In this document: positions 1 to 6,061 of the stretch, one piece after another
Layout: each line of letters begins with the position of its first letter
How positions within the stretch are numbered: position 1 is the stretch's first letter
Assembly (NCBI GenBank): GCA_046496815.1
Contig: JAWOGN010000107.1
Location: 1 to 17,624 of the forward strand
DNA length: 17,624 bases
Source of the DNA: JAWOGN01 sp046496815
GTDB taxonomy: Bacteria > Desulfobacterota > DSM-4660 > Desulfatiglandales > Desulfatiglandaceae
Direction of reading: 5' to 3'
Notes under the pieces: model-generated
Told to the model about the DNA's origin: nothing
What the model saw: the letters and a program-made list of their open reading frames with translations, nothing else
Databases searched by the model: none
Program-made: the position numbers and the translations under genes

Positions 1-260
1 CTTCGCTCATCCAGGCAGACCCCTCCCGCATCGACATCGAGCTGCTGAAGGTCCCCGTGGTCGAACTTGCGCGGGAAGTCGGGTCAGACCGTGTGGCCAA
101 TATGGTCATGATCGGTGCGGTTTGCGGCAAAACCAACCTGCTGACTCTGGATGAGACCATCCAAGGCATGCAGGCAGCGCTCAAGGGGAGACAGAAATTC
201 TTCAAGCTTAATGAGAAGGGAATTGAGCGCGGTTTTACCTTTGCATCGGTCGGCCGTTAA
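1..260 (+). CDS. 2-oxoacid:ferredoxin oxidoreductase, gamma subunit (3' end only)
   Basis: This is the C-terminal part of a gene that enters from the left edge; the reading frame runs from base 3 to a TAA at 258-260, 85 residues visible. The run RVANMVMIGAVCGKT, followed by a helix and a tail ending in EKGIERGFTFASVGR, fits the C-terminal half of the gamma (POR/KOR-gamma) subunit, in which a hydrophobic ANM..lGA segment is typical. In that family the gamma subunit works with alpha, beta and delta polypeptides to oxidise pyruvate, 2-oxoglutarate or branched 2-oxoacids to acyl-CoA with reduction of ferredoxin in the cytoplasm. The visible piece cannot settle the substrate. No start or ribosome site is visible. 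It is probably the last gene of its operon, since an inverted repeat and a gene-free stretch follow. The family is fairly sure, the substrate unknown. Confidence 0.78.
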   Translation, partial: SLIQADPSRIDIELLKVPVVELAREVGSDRVANMVMIGAVCGKTNLLTLDETIQGMQAALKGRQKFFKLNEKGIERGFTFASVGR

Positions 261-280
261 TCTTCCGCCGAATAAATCTT

Positions 281-325
281 TCATGAATGCCCCGGACAGT
301 GGCTACAACGACGGGGCATTCATGA
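281..325 (+). terminator. Perfect 14-bp inverted repeat behind the oxidoreductase gene
   Basis: TCATGAATGCCCCG at 281-294 is repeated as its exact reverse complement at 312-325 with a 17-nt loop. It lies 20 nt after the stop of the 2-oxoacid oxidoreductase gene, so it probably ends or protects that transcript. No T-run follows, so it is not a canonical intrinsic terminator and may act as a 3' stabilising hairpin. Confidence 0.5.
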
Positions 326-662
326 CTTGCCCTCCGGCACCCTGTGCACCGCCGTCATTCAGGCAGATCGACTCGCCGACCCCGGGCGCGAAGCGGTCCA
401 CGTTCGGAGCATTCAACCCTGAGAAATCTCTACCGGAGTCCTACGTGCGTGTCGCGACTGTGTCATCGCTGTGTATCGTCGGGAAATAACGGTGCAAAAA
501 AGGCCGGCATGCCGCAATACTGCAGTTTTATGCAGCTGAACGGCCTGCAAAGGGAAGGGGAGCGGAATGTTCGGAGCGTTTGCGGAGAGGTGTTCCGGGT
601 GACTGATGATAGAAAAAAAGCTTTTCGCTTTTGCCTGTTTAAAGCGCTGCTTACACCTGGGT
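326..662. other. Gene-free stretch with possible RNA structure
   Basis: Open frames here (for example 344-751 on plus) have protein-unlike composition and no ribosome site, so I call none of them a gene. Two things stand out. A nested set of inverted repeats lies at 493-549: AGGCCG 501-506 with CGGCCT 541-546, CTGCA 520-524 with TGCAG 531-535, and a 10-bp palindrome CGGCATGCCG at 505-514. A weak minus-strand terminator for the PilZ gene lies at 613-632. Confidence 0.4.
613..632 (-). terminator. Weak intrinsic terminator of the PilZ gene
   Basis: Read on the minus strand, AAAAGC (632-627) can pair with GCTTTT (621-616) across a 5-nt loop, followed by three more T. It lies 30 nt after the stop of the PilZ gene. 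The stem is short and AT-rich, so the call is tentative. Confidence 0.35.
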
Positions 663-1097
663 TTATCGAGCCTCGTTCACGGTTGCTGCACGTTCCACCG
701 TTTCTCTCAAATGGCCTGGATTCCAAGTATCGACGGCATGGTTATGGATGAAATCTTTTAGCTCCGATTTTTGTTTCTCCGTCAGTTCACCAAACCTTAC
801 TCCGCACCGTCTCATCAACAACGGACTGAAAGGGGATTTGTTTGCGATTTGAATATCTGAAATGGCGTTAAACCGCATCTTTCTCACGCTGATTCCCTGG
901 TAAGCCAACAGGATGTCCAGCTCGAGTGATTTGTTGGGGGCCTCTCCATTTACAATATAATGAAACGAGAGCCCGCCCAGGCTGATATCCATAATCTGTC
1001 CCACTTTGCTCATGTGGTTTCTGAGAACTGCAAATGCAATGTCGTGCATCGGGAATCGGCGGTGCTTCCTCCGATCGATCTGCCCTTTTCCATCCAT
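663..1097 (-). CDS. PilZ-domain protein, likely c-di-GMP binding
   Basis: A 144-residue single-domain protein. Near the N-terminus RRKHRRF (residues 9-15) supplies the RxxxR element, and DISLGG (37-42) supplies the D/NxSxxG element of the PilZ domain. In this family these two motifs bind cyclic di-GMP, so a small cytoplasmic adaptor responding to this second messenger (motility, surface or exopolysaccharide control) is the likely role; the target is not visible. Start choice: GGGAGG at 1110-1105 lies 7 nt before the ATG at 1097 and only 1 nt before the in-frame ATG at 1103, so I prefer 1097. The frame stays open to an ATG at 1151 with no ribosome site. It is monocistronic as far as the window shows. 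Family confident, partner unknown. Confidence 0.82.
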   Translation of the reverse strand: MDGKGQIDRRKHRRFPMHDIAFAVLRNHMSKVGQIMDISLGGLSFHYIVNGEAPNKSLELDILLAYQGISVRKMRFNAISDIQIANKSPFSPLLMRRCGVRFGELTEKQKSELKDFIHNHAVDTWNPGHLRETVERAATVNEAR

Positions 1098-1405
1098 TCC
1101 CATACCTCCCTCTGCCGAATTTTCTTGAAGGCAATGACCACCGGTATGCACCTCGACTTCAAGAAACCTTCCATTGTGTCTTGAATTATGGACAAACCAA
1201 ACAGGCCTGGAATTAGAGTTTTAGCTGATGGTTGATTCGCCGACCGGGTTTTGTTCCTATGTTCACTTCCCAGAATGCCGTTATATTCTCGGTGCAACCC
1301 TCCGGCCTTGTGTTCAGAAGATGCCCCGGAAAAGATGCACGAACATCCGAGAAGCTTATGGCTGCATCACACGAATAGATGTCGCCGATCCGCGCAGAGA
1401 GCCTT

Positions 1406-1426
1406 CTCCCTCTCAGGGGGTTTTTT
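1406..1426 (+). terminator. Intrinsic terminator with no obvious upstream gene
   Basis: CTCCCT (1406-1411), loop CTC, AGGGGG (1415-1420), then six T (1421-1426). This is a compact 6-bp stem with one G-T pair and a clean T-run, reading on the plus strand. No plus-strand gene lies upstream within the window until the oxidoreductase ending at 260. Confidence 0.5.
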
Positions 1427-1551
1427 ATCCGAGCGCGAAGTTGAGCTTTCGCTTGTTTTCCCTCCGACGGGTATTCCGCTTTTCGATCCGATTTTCTTTT
1501 CTGAATTTTTTAATGTGGGAGATACTTGATTCCAATTAGCTATAATTATGC

Positions 1552-1618
1552 CTATATATAAATATTTGTCAACTAATTTTTATAAATAAATTGTTGTTTA
1601 GTTAATTTATATATATAG
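1552..1618. repeat. AT-rich 67-bp imperfect dyad
   Basis: The left arm CTATATATAAAT (1552-1563) and right arm ATTTATATATATAG (1605-1618) are near reverse complements, and inside them AACTAA (1571-1576) mirrors TTAGTT (1598-1603). The stretch is almost all A and T, in sharp contrast to the GC-balanced genes around it. It overlaps a candidate promoter for the Qng1 gene. Confidence 0.5.
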
Positions 1619-1619
1619 T
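1591..1619 (+). promoter_or_regulatory. Candidate sigma-70 promoter for the Qng1 gene
   Basis: TTGTTG at 1591-1596 and TATAGT at 1614-1619 are separated by exactly 17 nt, with an AT-rich upstream region resembling an UP element. A second perfect -10 hexamer, TATAAT at 1541-1546, lacks a good -35. Either would give a long untranslated leader before 1838. AT-rich sequence yields such matches by chance, so this is moderate evidence. Confidence 0.4.
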
Positions 1620-1837
1620 GCATATAAAAGAGCAACAGTACTATATGTTGTATTTTTTCCTTCTTTTCATTAGACTTTTTCATCCAGGATTCACATCTTA
1701 TGTAGGAATTAAATCATGTCCGAATCACAATATTTTACAGACAAAACAAAAACAAACGCATGAACTTCGCCCTACCGGGTTTTCTAAAGCTTGGCGATCA
1801 GTCTATGGAAATCACGAGTCAGGGATGAGCAGTTGCA

Positions 1838-2800
1838 ATGTGGGAAGTTCTTGAAACAGCAAAGCGCGTCGCAGACAGAAGTCAAGGGGTGCGAATCGAC
1901 GAAAGCGCACTCCGCGCCTTCTCGGACAACATGCTTAAATCACGTTACCAAGTACCGCTATGGGACACGCATTACCACTTTTCCGGCCCCGGCGAAACCA
2001 TGGTTTCTTACCTCCTGGTCCTGGATACCTTAAACTACTGCTTCTGGCCTGTTTCCGGGCAAGACAAATGGCAAATCGAGTATGAAAATAAAATGATTTC
2101 AGGTTATTATGCTCTTGCAGCCGCCCTCAAAAAGGCGCTTATCTTAGGAATTCCAGTCACCGACGCCCATTACTTGGCGGAGCTTTCTCAGGATGAACTG
2201 AGGCGGCTTTTGGGCGGAACCGGCCGGTTGCAACTTCTTGGAAATCGCCGAAACGGCCTCAATGAATTGGGACACTTGCTGCGTGATGATTTTGACGGAC
2301 AGGCATGTAGATTGGTTGAAGCGGCTGAAAACTCGGCAGTGAAACTCTCCCGGCTGCTTTCAAGGAAATTGTCGTCCTTTCAGGACGTCACCGAATACGG
2401 TGGGCACAGTGTATTTTTCTTTAAGCGTGCACAGATATTCGCTGCGGACCTTTACGGCGCATTCAAAGGAGAGGCATGGGGTAATTTCAGCGACATGGAT
2501 GCGTTGACGGCGTTTGCTGATTATAAACTCCCTCAAGTTTTACGCCATCTGGGCATACTCCATTACGAAAAAGCCCTGGCTCAAAAAGTGGATCGCCAGA
2601 CCTGTCTTGATTCGGGCAGTCCCGAAGAAGTCGAAATCAGGGCAAACACGGTCTGGGCGGTGGAATTGATCCGTCGGGAATTGGTTCAAGCCGGGCATCA
2701 TTTGAGCGCATTTGAGATGGATTGGATTCTCTGGAATCTGGGGCAGAAAGAAGCCTTCAGATTGAAACCTCATCATCGGACAGTGACCATCTTTTATTGA
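1838..2800 (+). CDS. Queuosine 5'-phosphate N-glycosylase/hydrolase (Qng1, DUF2419)
   Basis: A 320-residue protein matching the Q_salvage/DUF2419 family along its whole length. Family-like blocks in order: LDTLNYCFWP (62-71), FFKRAQIFAADLY (194-206), the signature FADYKLPQVLRHLGIL (226-241), EVEIRANTVWAVE (265-277) and MDWILWNLGQ (294-303). Family members release the queuine base from queuosine-5'-monophosphate so it can be reused for tRNA wobble modification; the Asp in FADYK is a likely active-site residue. No signal peptide, so cytoplasmic. An in-frame stop at 1826-1828 makes ATG 1838 the first possible ATG start; the ribosome site (AGGGATGAG, 1821-1829) is only fair. It stands alone, with a long AT-rich leader and its own terminator. 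Bacterial members are much rarer than eukaryotic ones. Family call is strong. Confidence 0.87.
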   Translation: MWEVLETAKRVADRSQGVRIDESALRAFSDNMLKSRYQVPLWDTHYHFSGPGETMVSYLLVLDTLNYCFWPVSGQDKWQIEYENKMISGYYALAAALKKALILGIPVTDAHYLAELSQDELRRLLGGTGRLQLLGNRRNGLNELGHLLRDDFDGQACRLVEAAENSAVKLSRLLSRKLSSFQDVTEYGGHSVFFFKRAQIFAADLYGAFKGEAWGNFSDMDALTAFADYKLPQVLRHLGILHYEKALAQKVDRQTCLDSGSPEEVEIRANTVWAVELIRRELVQAGHHLSAFEMDWILWNLGQKEAFRLKPHHRTVTIFY

Positions 2801-2811
2801 TGGGGTCTTTT
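2785..2811 (+). terminator. Intrinsic terminator overlapping the Qng1 stop codon
   Basis: GACCATC (2785-2791) pairs with GATGG..TC (2799-2807, two bulged G) around an AT loop, followed by a short T-run. The right arm begins inside the TGA stop, so coding sequence and terminator overlap. It separates the gene from the convergent cytochrome gene ending at 2859. Confidence 0.45.
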
Positions 2812-2858
2812 GCTGCCGGCATGCGGTGGCATTCTCAAAGCTTTCTGAATAAGCTCTG

Positions 2859-3239
2859 CTATCGAACATGGCACTGCCCGCACATCACGGGCCCGCTTTT
2901 TTCGCCTCCGGCCAGGAGGTCTTCGTGACAGGTTTTGCATTGAATGTGGAATGCTCTGACGAGAGGAACCGCATTTTCTTCGGTCGATGAAAGACCGTGG
3001 CATTCCGAACACGCCTGACCTTCATCTCCACCGATGTTGTTGCCCTTCTCATCATATACATGATGACAGCGATCGCAGTCGATAGTTTCAAAATGTTTGT
3101 CATGGTTGAATTTAACCGGAGGTCTCTGATGTTTCCCGAATACCTCATGGCGAAGAAAGGCTGCATCGTCCTGAGAAAAGCCGAGGGGAAGACAGAATAA
3201 AGTGGCTCCCAGGAGCAACGCATAGAGAGTCGTTTTCAT
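2859..3239 (-). CDS. Periplasmic tetraheme cytochrome c3 (class III, TmcA-like)
   Basis: A 126-residue protein with a signal peptide (residues 1 to about 22, hydrophobic core LYALLLGATLFCLPLG). Four CXXCH heme sites are seen at 55-59, 77-81, 101-105 and 120-124. Extra histidines at 46, 49, 60 and 98 sit where class III cytochromes carry their distal ligands, so four bis-histidine hemes are expected. Role: periplasmic electron carrier. Its place at the end of a TmcB/TmcC-like block suggests it is the cytochrome partner (TmcA-like, type II c3) of that membrane complex. Start choice: GGAGG lies 5 nt before ATG 3239; the frame is open four codons further upstream without a ribosome site. A general type I c3 is the alternative; placement favours TmcA. 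Confidence 0.88.
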   Translation of the reverse strand: MKTTLYALLLGATLFCLPLGFSQDDAAFLRHEVFGKHQRPPVKFNHDKHFETIDCDRCHHVYDEKGNNIGGDEGQACSECHGLSSTEENAVPLVRAFHIQCKTCHEDLLAGGEKSGPVMCGQCHVR

Positions 3240-3331
3240 AAAGGCCTCCAAACCATCCCATGCTTTTTTTTGCTTTAAACGGTGCAGCCCTTCCGTACTC
3301 CGAGGAAAGCTCCGTATCTCAAAAATCGAGT

Positions 3332-3820
3332 CTAATCACCCTTCAGGGTAAGACGTTGCTTTGGTGAGGTTGCAACATGGACCGGGCATCGCGCACGCAG
3401 GGTCACCTCTTTGACATTGTCTCCGACCCGTGCCTTTTCCGGGGTGGCCTCCTCCCGGGGATCTTTGATGGTGTAGGGAGCCATCACAACCAGATCCACC
3501 GCCTCTTTGCGGGCAAAGCGTAGAATTTCCACCCACGGAATGCCGGCCCTCACTTCGATCCTCACATTCTCCGGATCTTCCGCTTCGATACGGCTGAAGT
3601 AATACGCTTTCAACACGCCTTTAAGCTTTTCAATTACTTCATCCGAGGCCCAAACTTCCCCGTCTCGCGTGATAAATTGACCCGAATACCGGTTTCTGGA
3701 TTCCAGTACATGGAGAATAATCAATTCGGCTTCCGATCTTTCCGCTATGTCCAATGCCGCGGCAAAGGCGAAGTCGGAGCTCGCATAAAGATCCGCACAA
3801 AACAAAACCTTGTTGTACAT
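3332..3820 (-). CDS. Universal stress protein (UspA fold), degenerate nucleotide site
   Basis: A 162-residue cytoplasmic protein with a Usp/Rossmann-like pattern: VLFCADLYASSDFAFAAALDIA (4-25), AELIILHVLE (31-40), IPWVEILRFARKEAVDLVVMAPY (94-116) and a final strand CPVHVA (145-150). ATP-binding Usp proteins carry a GxxG...GS/T motif after the fourth strand; here APY (114-116) replaces the first Gly and GDN (133-135) replaces G-S/T, so nucleotide binding may be lost or altered. The start is supported by GGAG 5 nt before ATG 3820. It sits between the Fe-S subunit gene (28 nt away) and the cytochrome gene, all on one strand, suggesting co-transcription and perhaps a role in redox-complex assembly or energy sensing; that role is inference. 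Confidence 0.83.
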   Translation of the reverse strand: MYNKVLFCADLYASSDFAFAAALDIAERSEAELIILHVLESRNRYSGQFITRDGEVWASDEVIEKLKGVLKAYYFSRIEAEDPENVRIEVRAGIPWVEILRFARKEAVDLVVMAPYTIKDPREEATPEKARVGDNVKEVTLRARCPVHVATSPKQRLTLKGD

Positions 3821-3848
3821 ACCTTCTCCCGCCTTTTCGTATCAGGGA

Positions 3849-5153
3849 CTATTCGGGTTTCAAATCCTCAGGGATAACCATTAGTTCGCATATGATCTCC
3901 TTGAGCGTGAGGACCTTTACACCCAGTTGATATTCCTCATTGAGGTCATTAATTTGATCGAAGCAATTGTGACACGGCGTAATAACAATCTTGGCCCCGG
4001 TGGCCTTGATCTGTTCAGCCTTGATTCGGCCTGAATTCATCCGCCTGCGTTTGAATTCGGGGCCCATTGGAATGTAGCCGCCCCCACCGCCGCAGCAATG
4101 GTTGTGTTCTCTGTTTGGGCTCATGTCTCGGAAGTCCTTGGCGATGTAGGAAATGATCCCTCTTCCCTCCTCCCATAATCCTCCATTTCGAGAGACATTG
4201 CACGGATCCTGATAGCTCACAGGCGCTTCAAGTTTTTTGGCGGGATCAATCCGAATCCGGCCGTCACGGAGGTAATCATAAAACAGTTTCACGGAATGAA
4301 CAATCTCCACGGGCGGCTTTCCATCGGGGTAACCTGCCAGATAGGGACCTTCAAAAGCGGCGGAACGAAATGCATGGCCACATTCGGTGATCAGGATCTT
4401 TGGGATGCCCAGCGCGATCGCCTTTTCATACATGGTTTTGACCACCTGCCCCGCCAAATCCCGGTCACCTGCAAACATGGGTAAATTTGTGCAATCCCAC
4501 CCTTCACTGGGAATTGTCCAGTCCTCCCCGGCCACGGTCAAAATCTGTGCAGCCATGGAAAGGTCTTGGGGATAATACATGGGTTCTCTCGGGTTGACCG
4601 TATACATGTACTTGACCCCAGGTTTATCGATAGGAATGGTTAATCCATGAATTTCCTCTTCAGCCTCTTCGGCCATCCAGTCGCAAGTTTCGATGAAGTC
4701 TTCATTGGACATACCCATCTGATTGCCGGTTTCCCGATAGTTGCCCAATGTTCTTTCCAGGCCCTCCGGCACGATACCCTGAGACCAGCAAACGGTCCGT
4801 GCCAGAGAAATCATGCTTGCGATATCAATGCCGAACGGACAATACATGGAACAGCGTTTGCAGGTCGTGCACTCCCCCCAGAGTATATCGTAGCATTTCT
4901 TTAGAAATTCTCGATTGACTTTGCCTTTTCGCTTGTACATCTCCCCCAGGGTTGTCTTGAACTTGTATGCAGGACTCACCTTCGGATCCCTGTTTTTGGC
5001 CAGATAAAAAAAACAGCTCTCCGCACACAAACCGCAGCGGGAGCAGATGCTCAACCAGGTCCGAATACGCGCGCCATTGTTTGCATCCAAAATCCGCTTT
5101 ATTTTTTCAACGTCAACCGATTGCCCGGTCACGTCACGCGTCATTTCAGGCAT
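3849..5153 (-). CDS. HdrD-like CCG-domain iron-sulfur protein (TmcB-like)
   Basis: A 434-residue cytoplasmic protein. Two 4Fe-4S motifs open it: C37-C40-C43-C47 and C95-C98-C101-C105, each ending like a bacterial ferredoxin cluster. The C-terminal half has two CCG-type regions. The first is degenerate (C221; CGH at 258-260). The second is complete: C318, CCG at 353-355 followed by a glycine run, and CHNC at 394-397, a layout known to bind a non-cubane 4Fe-4S cluster in HdrB/HdrD. The order matches TmcB of the Tmc complex and relatives such as HmcF and DsrK. Directly upstream lies a TmcC-like cytochrome b and downstream a cytochrome c3, so TmcB is the best label. ATG 5153 has AGGAG at good spacing. 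Confidence 0.86.
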   Translation of the reverse strand: MPEMTRDVTGQSVDVEKIKRILDANNGARIRTWLSICSRCGLCAESCFFYLAKNRDPKVSPAYKFKTTLGEMYKRKGKVNREFLKKCYDILWGECTTCKRCSMYCPFGIDIASMISLARTVCWSQGIVPEGLERTLGNYRETGNQMGMSNEDFIETCDWMAEEAEEEIHGLTIPIDKPGVKYMYTVNPREPMYYPQDLSMAAQILTVAGEDWTIPSEGWDCTNLPMFAGDRDLAGQVVKTMYEKAIALGIPKILITECGHAFRSAAFEGPYLAGYPDGKPPVEIVHSVKLFYDYLRDGRIRIDPAKKLEAPVSYQDPCNVSRNGGLWEEGRGIISYIAKDFRDMSPNREHNHCCGGGGGYIPMGPEFKRRRMNSGRIKAEQIKATGAKIVITPCHNCFDQINDLNEEYQLGVKVLTLKEIICELMVIPEDLKPE

Positions 5154-5255
5154 CCAAAGCTCCTTTCAAAAACAGGGGGCAAGCCCGTGTGGGATTTTCC
5201 ATTTCCGGATCTTGTGACATATCTGAAACTCCTCAGGCGTGCTCCCCTCCCGACA

Positions 5256-5915
5256 CTACCATGCTCTTGCATTCCGCCGTCCACCCATCTCAAAGCCGAT
5301 AAAGGCTCGGGTGAAAAAGAAGAGAATGACGTGTCCCAACTTGCTGAACGGAATGACGATCAGTAAAACTTCACTGAAAAAAATGTGAAGAATCAGCATG
5401 AACTCGTAGGGTCCCCATTGGTGATATGCGATGAATCCGGTCAGGAATGGAACCGTCGTAAGCGCCAGAAGTGTGTAGTCCCAAATACTGGTAAGAATTC
5501 GCACTTCCGGCCGGACCAGACGCCTGATCAGCAGGAAAAGGGCGGCACCCATGAATACGCTTGTCAATGCATCCGCCCACTTGTCCGGCATGGACCATAG
5601 ACTGATGCCGAACGCCTCGTCCCAAAGCATGTTGTGGGCGGACAAAAACAGGGGAACGCCCAACAGGCAGATGTGAAAGATATAAAAGACGAATGAAAAA
5701 ACCGGTTGTTGACGCATGGATGCGCTGCCCAAAGGGAAAAGCCAATGTCCGATGGAAAGCAGCGCCCAACGTAGGCTCATATGATTGTAAACTATTTTGT
5801 CTTTTTCCCGACTTAATGCGATCAAGTATATCAGGCGCACGATCAACCCGCCGAAAAAACATATAAATGCGACCCATAGGCCCGGTCCCGTCAAAACATC
5901 ATATAATTTGTACAT
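5256..5915 (-). CDS. Membrane cytochrome b subunit (TmcC/NarI-like)
   Basis: A 219-residue integral membrane protein with about five hydrophobic helices (roughly 12-34, 48-62, 74-95, 115-131, 148-165, 173-200 with some merging). Histidines H81, H94, H177 and H195 are placed as in the NarI/DsrM/TmcC b-type family; the 18-residue gap between the last two equals that in NarI, so two hemes b are likely. It would take electrons from the periplasmic cytochrome and pass them to quinone or to the cytoplasmic Fe-S subunit encoded 102 nt downstream. Start choice: ATG 5915 has GGAGG 11 nt upstream; a TTG at 5933 in the same frame has no ribosome site. No TmcD-like Trp-rich protein is seen nearby. Confidence 0.83.
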   Translation of the reverse strand: MYKLYDVLTGPGLWVAFICFFGGLIVRLIYLIALSREKDKIVYNHMSLRWALLSIGHWLFPLGSASMRQQPVFSFVFYIFHICLLGVPLFLSAHNMLWDEAFGISLWSMPDKWADALTSVFMGAALFLLIRRLVRPEVRILTSIWDYTLLALTTVPFLTGFIAYHQWGPYEFMLILHIFFSEVLLIVIPFSKLGHVILFFFTRAFIGFEMGGRRNARAW

Positions 5916-5954
5916 GCGCGTTATCGCCTCCAAGCGTAAGTCAACATCCGATCG

Positions 5955-5983
5955 AAAAACATAAACCCGGGTTGACCGGTTTA
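5955..5983 (-). terminator. Intrinsic terminator behind the dehydratase and small ORF
   Basis: On the minus strand TAAACCGG (5983-5976), loop TCAA, CC, two bulged bases, then GGTTTA (5967-5962) form a hairpin followed after two bases by TTTTT (5959-5955). The hairpin begins at the TAA stop of the 26-codon ORF. It separates the dehydratase transcript from the Tmc-like block on the same strand. Confidence 0.6.
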
Positions 5984-6061
5984 CGGGATAATTTCCAGCG
6001 GCGCAAGTTCAAGCAGCGCCCCCGGCCGCCTCTCCCGGTACGGGTCCGAATAATCGGCCAT
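5981..6061 (-). CDS. Possible 26-aa peptide coupled to the dehydratase
   Basis: ATG at 6061-6059 overlaps the TGA stop of the dehydratase by one base (TGATG), the usual sign of translational coupling. The frame gives MADYSDPYRERRPGALLELA followed by PLEIIP and a TAA that forms the foot of the terminator. Codons look normal for the region, rich in G/C at third positions. No membrane segment or signal is visible and I do not recognise it. It could be a real small protein, or the remnant of a longer C-terminal extension of the dehydratase displaced by a frameshift; the dehydratase already ends at a usual family length, which favours the former. Confidence 0.4.
   Translation of the reverse strand: MADYSDPYRERRPGALLELAPLEIIP

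Larger units (their letters stand above)
1098..1837. other. Long gene-free stretch between the PilZ and Qng1 genes
   Basis: About 740 nt without a convincing gene. The plus frames at 1228-1539 and 1251-1529 run through the terminator at 1406-1426 and have no ribosome site or recognisable protein. Contents: the 5' leader of the PilZ gene up to about 1200; a stretch ending in a plus-strand terminator, which implies a short untranslated plus-strand transcript; a very AT-rich dyad at 1552-1618 with promoter-like hexamers; and a leader of about 210 nt before the Qng1 start. I saw no known riboswitch. Confidence 0.5.

Noticed and set aside
344..751. 135-codon plus-strand open frame
   Set aside because: No ribosome site, protein-unlike composition, and it overlaps the end of the PilZ gene and the structured stretch.
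1228..1539. 103-codon plus-strand open frame
   Set aside because: It runs through the intrinsic terminator at 1406-1426, has no ribosome site and no recognisable protein pattern.
1620..1837. preQ1 or other riboswitch in the Qng1 leader
   Set aside because: The long leader of a queuine-related gene made this worth checking, but no preQ1-I or preQ1-II core could be recognised by eye.
5962..5983. Second copy of the Liv-promoter palindrome
   Set aside because: It shares AAACCCGG with 13240-13254 but fits better as the stem of a terminator with a T-run on the minus strand.
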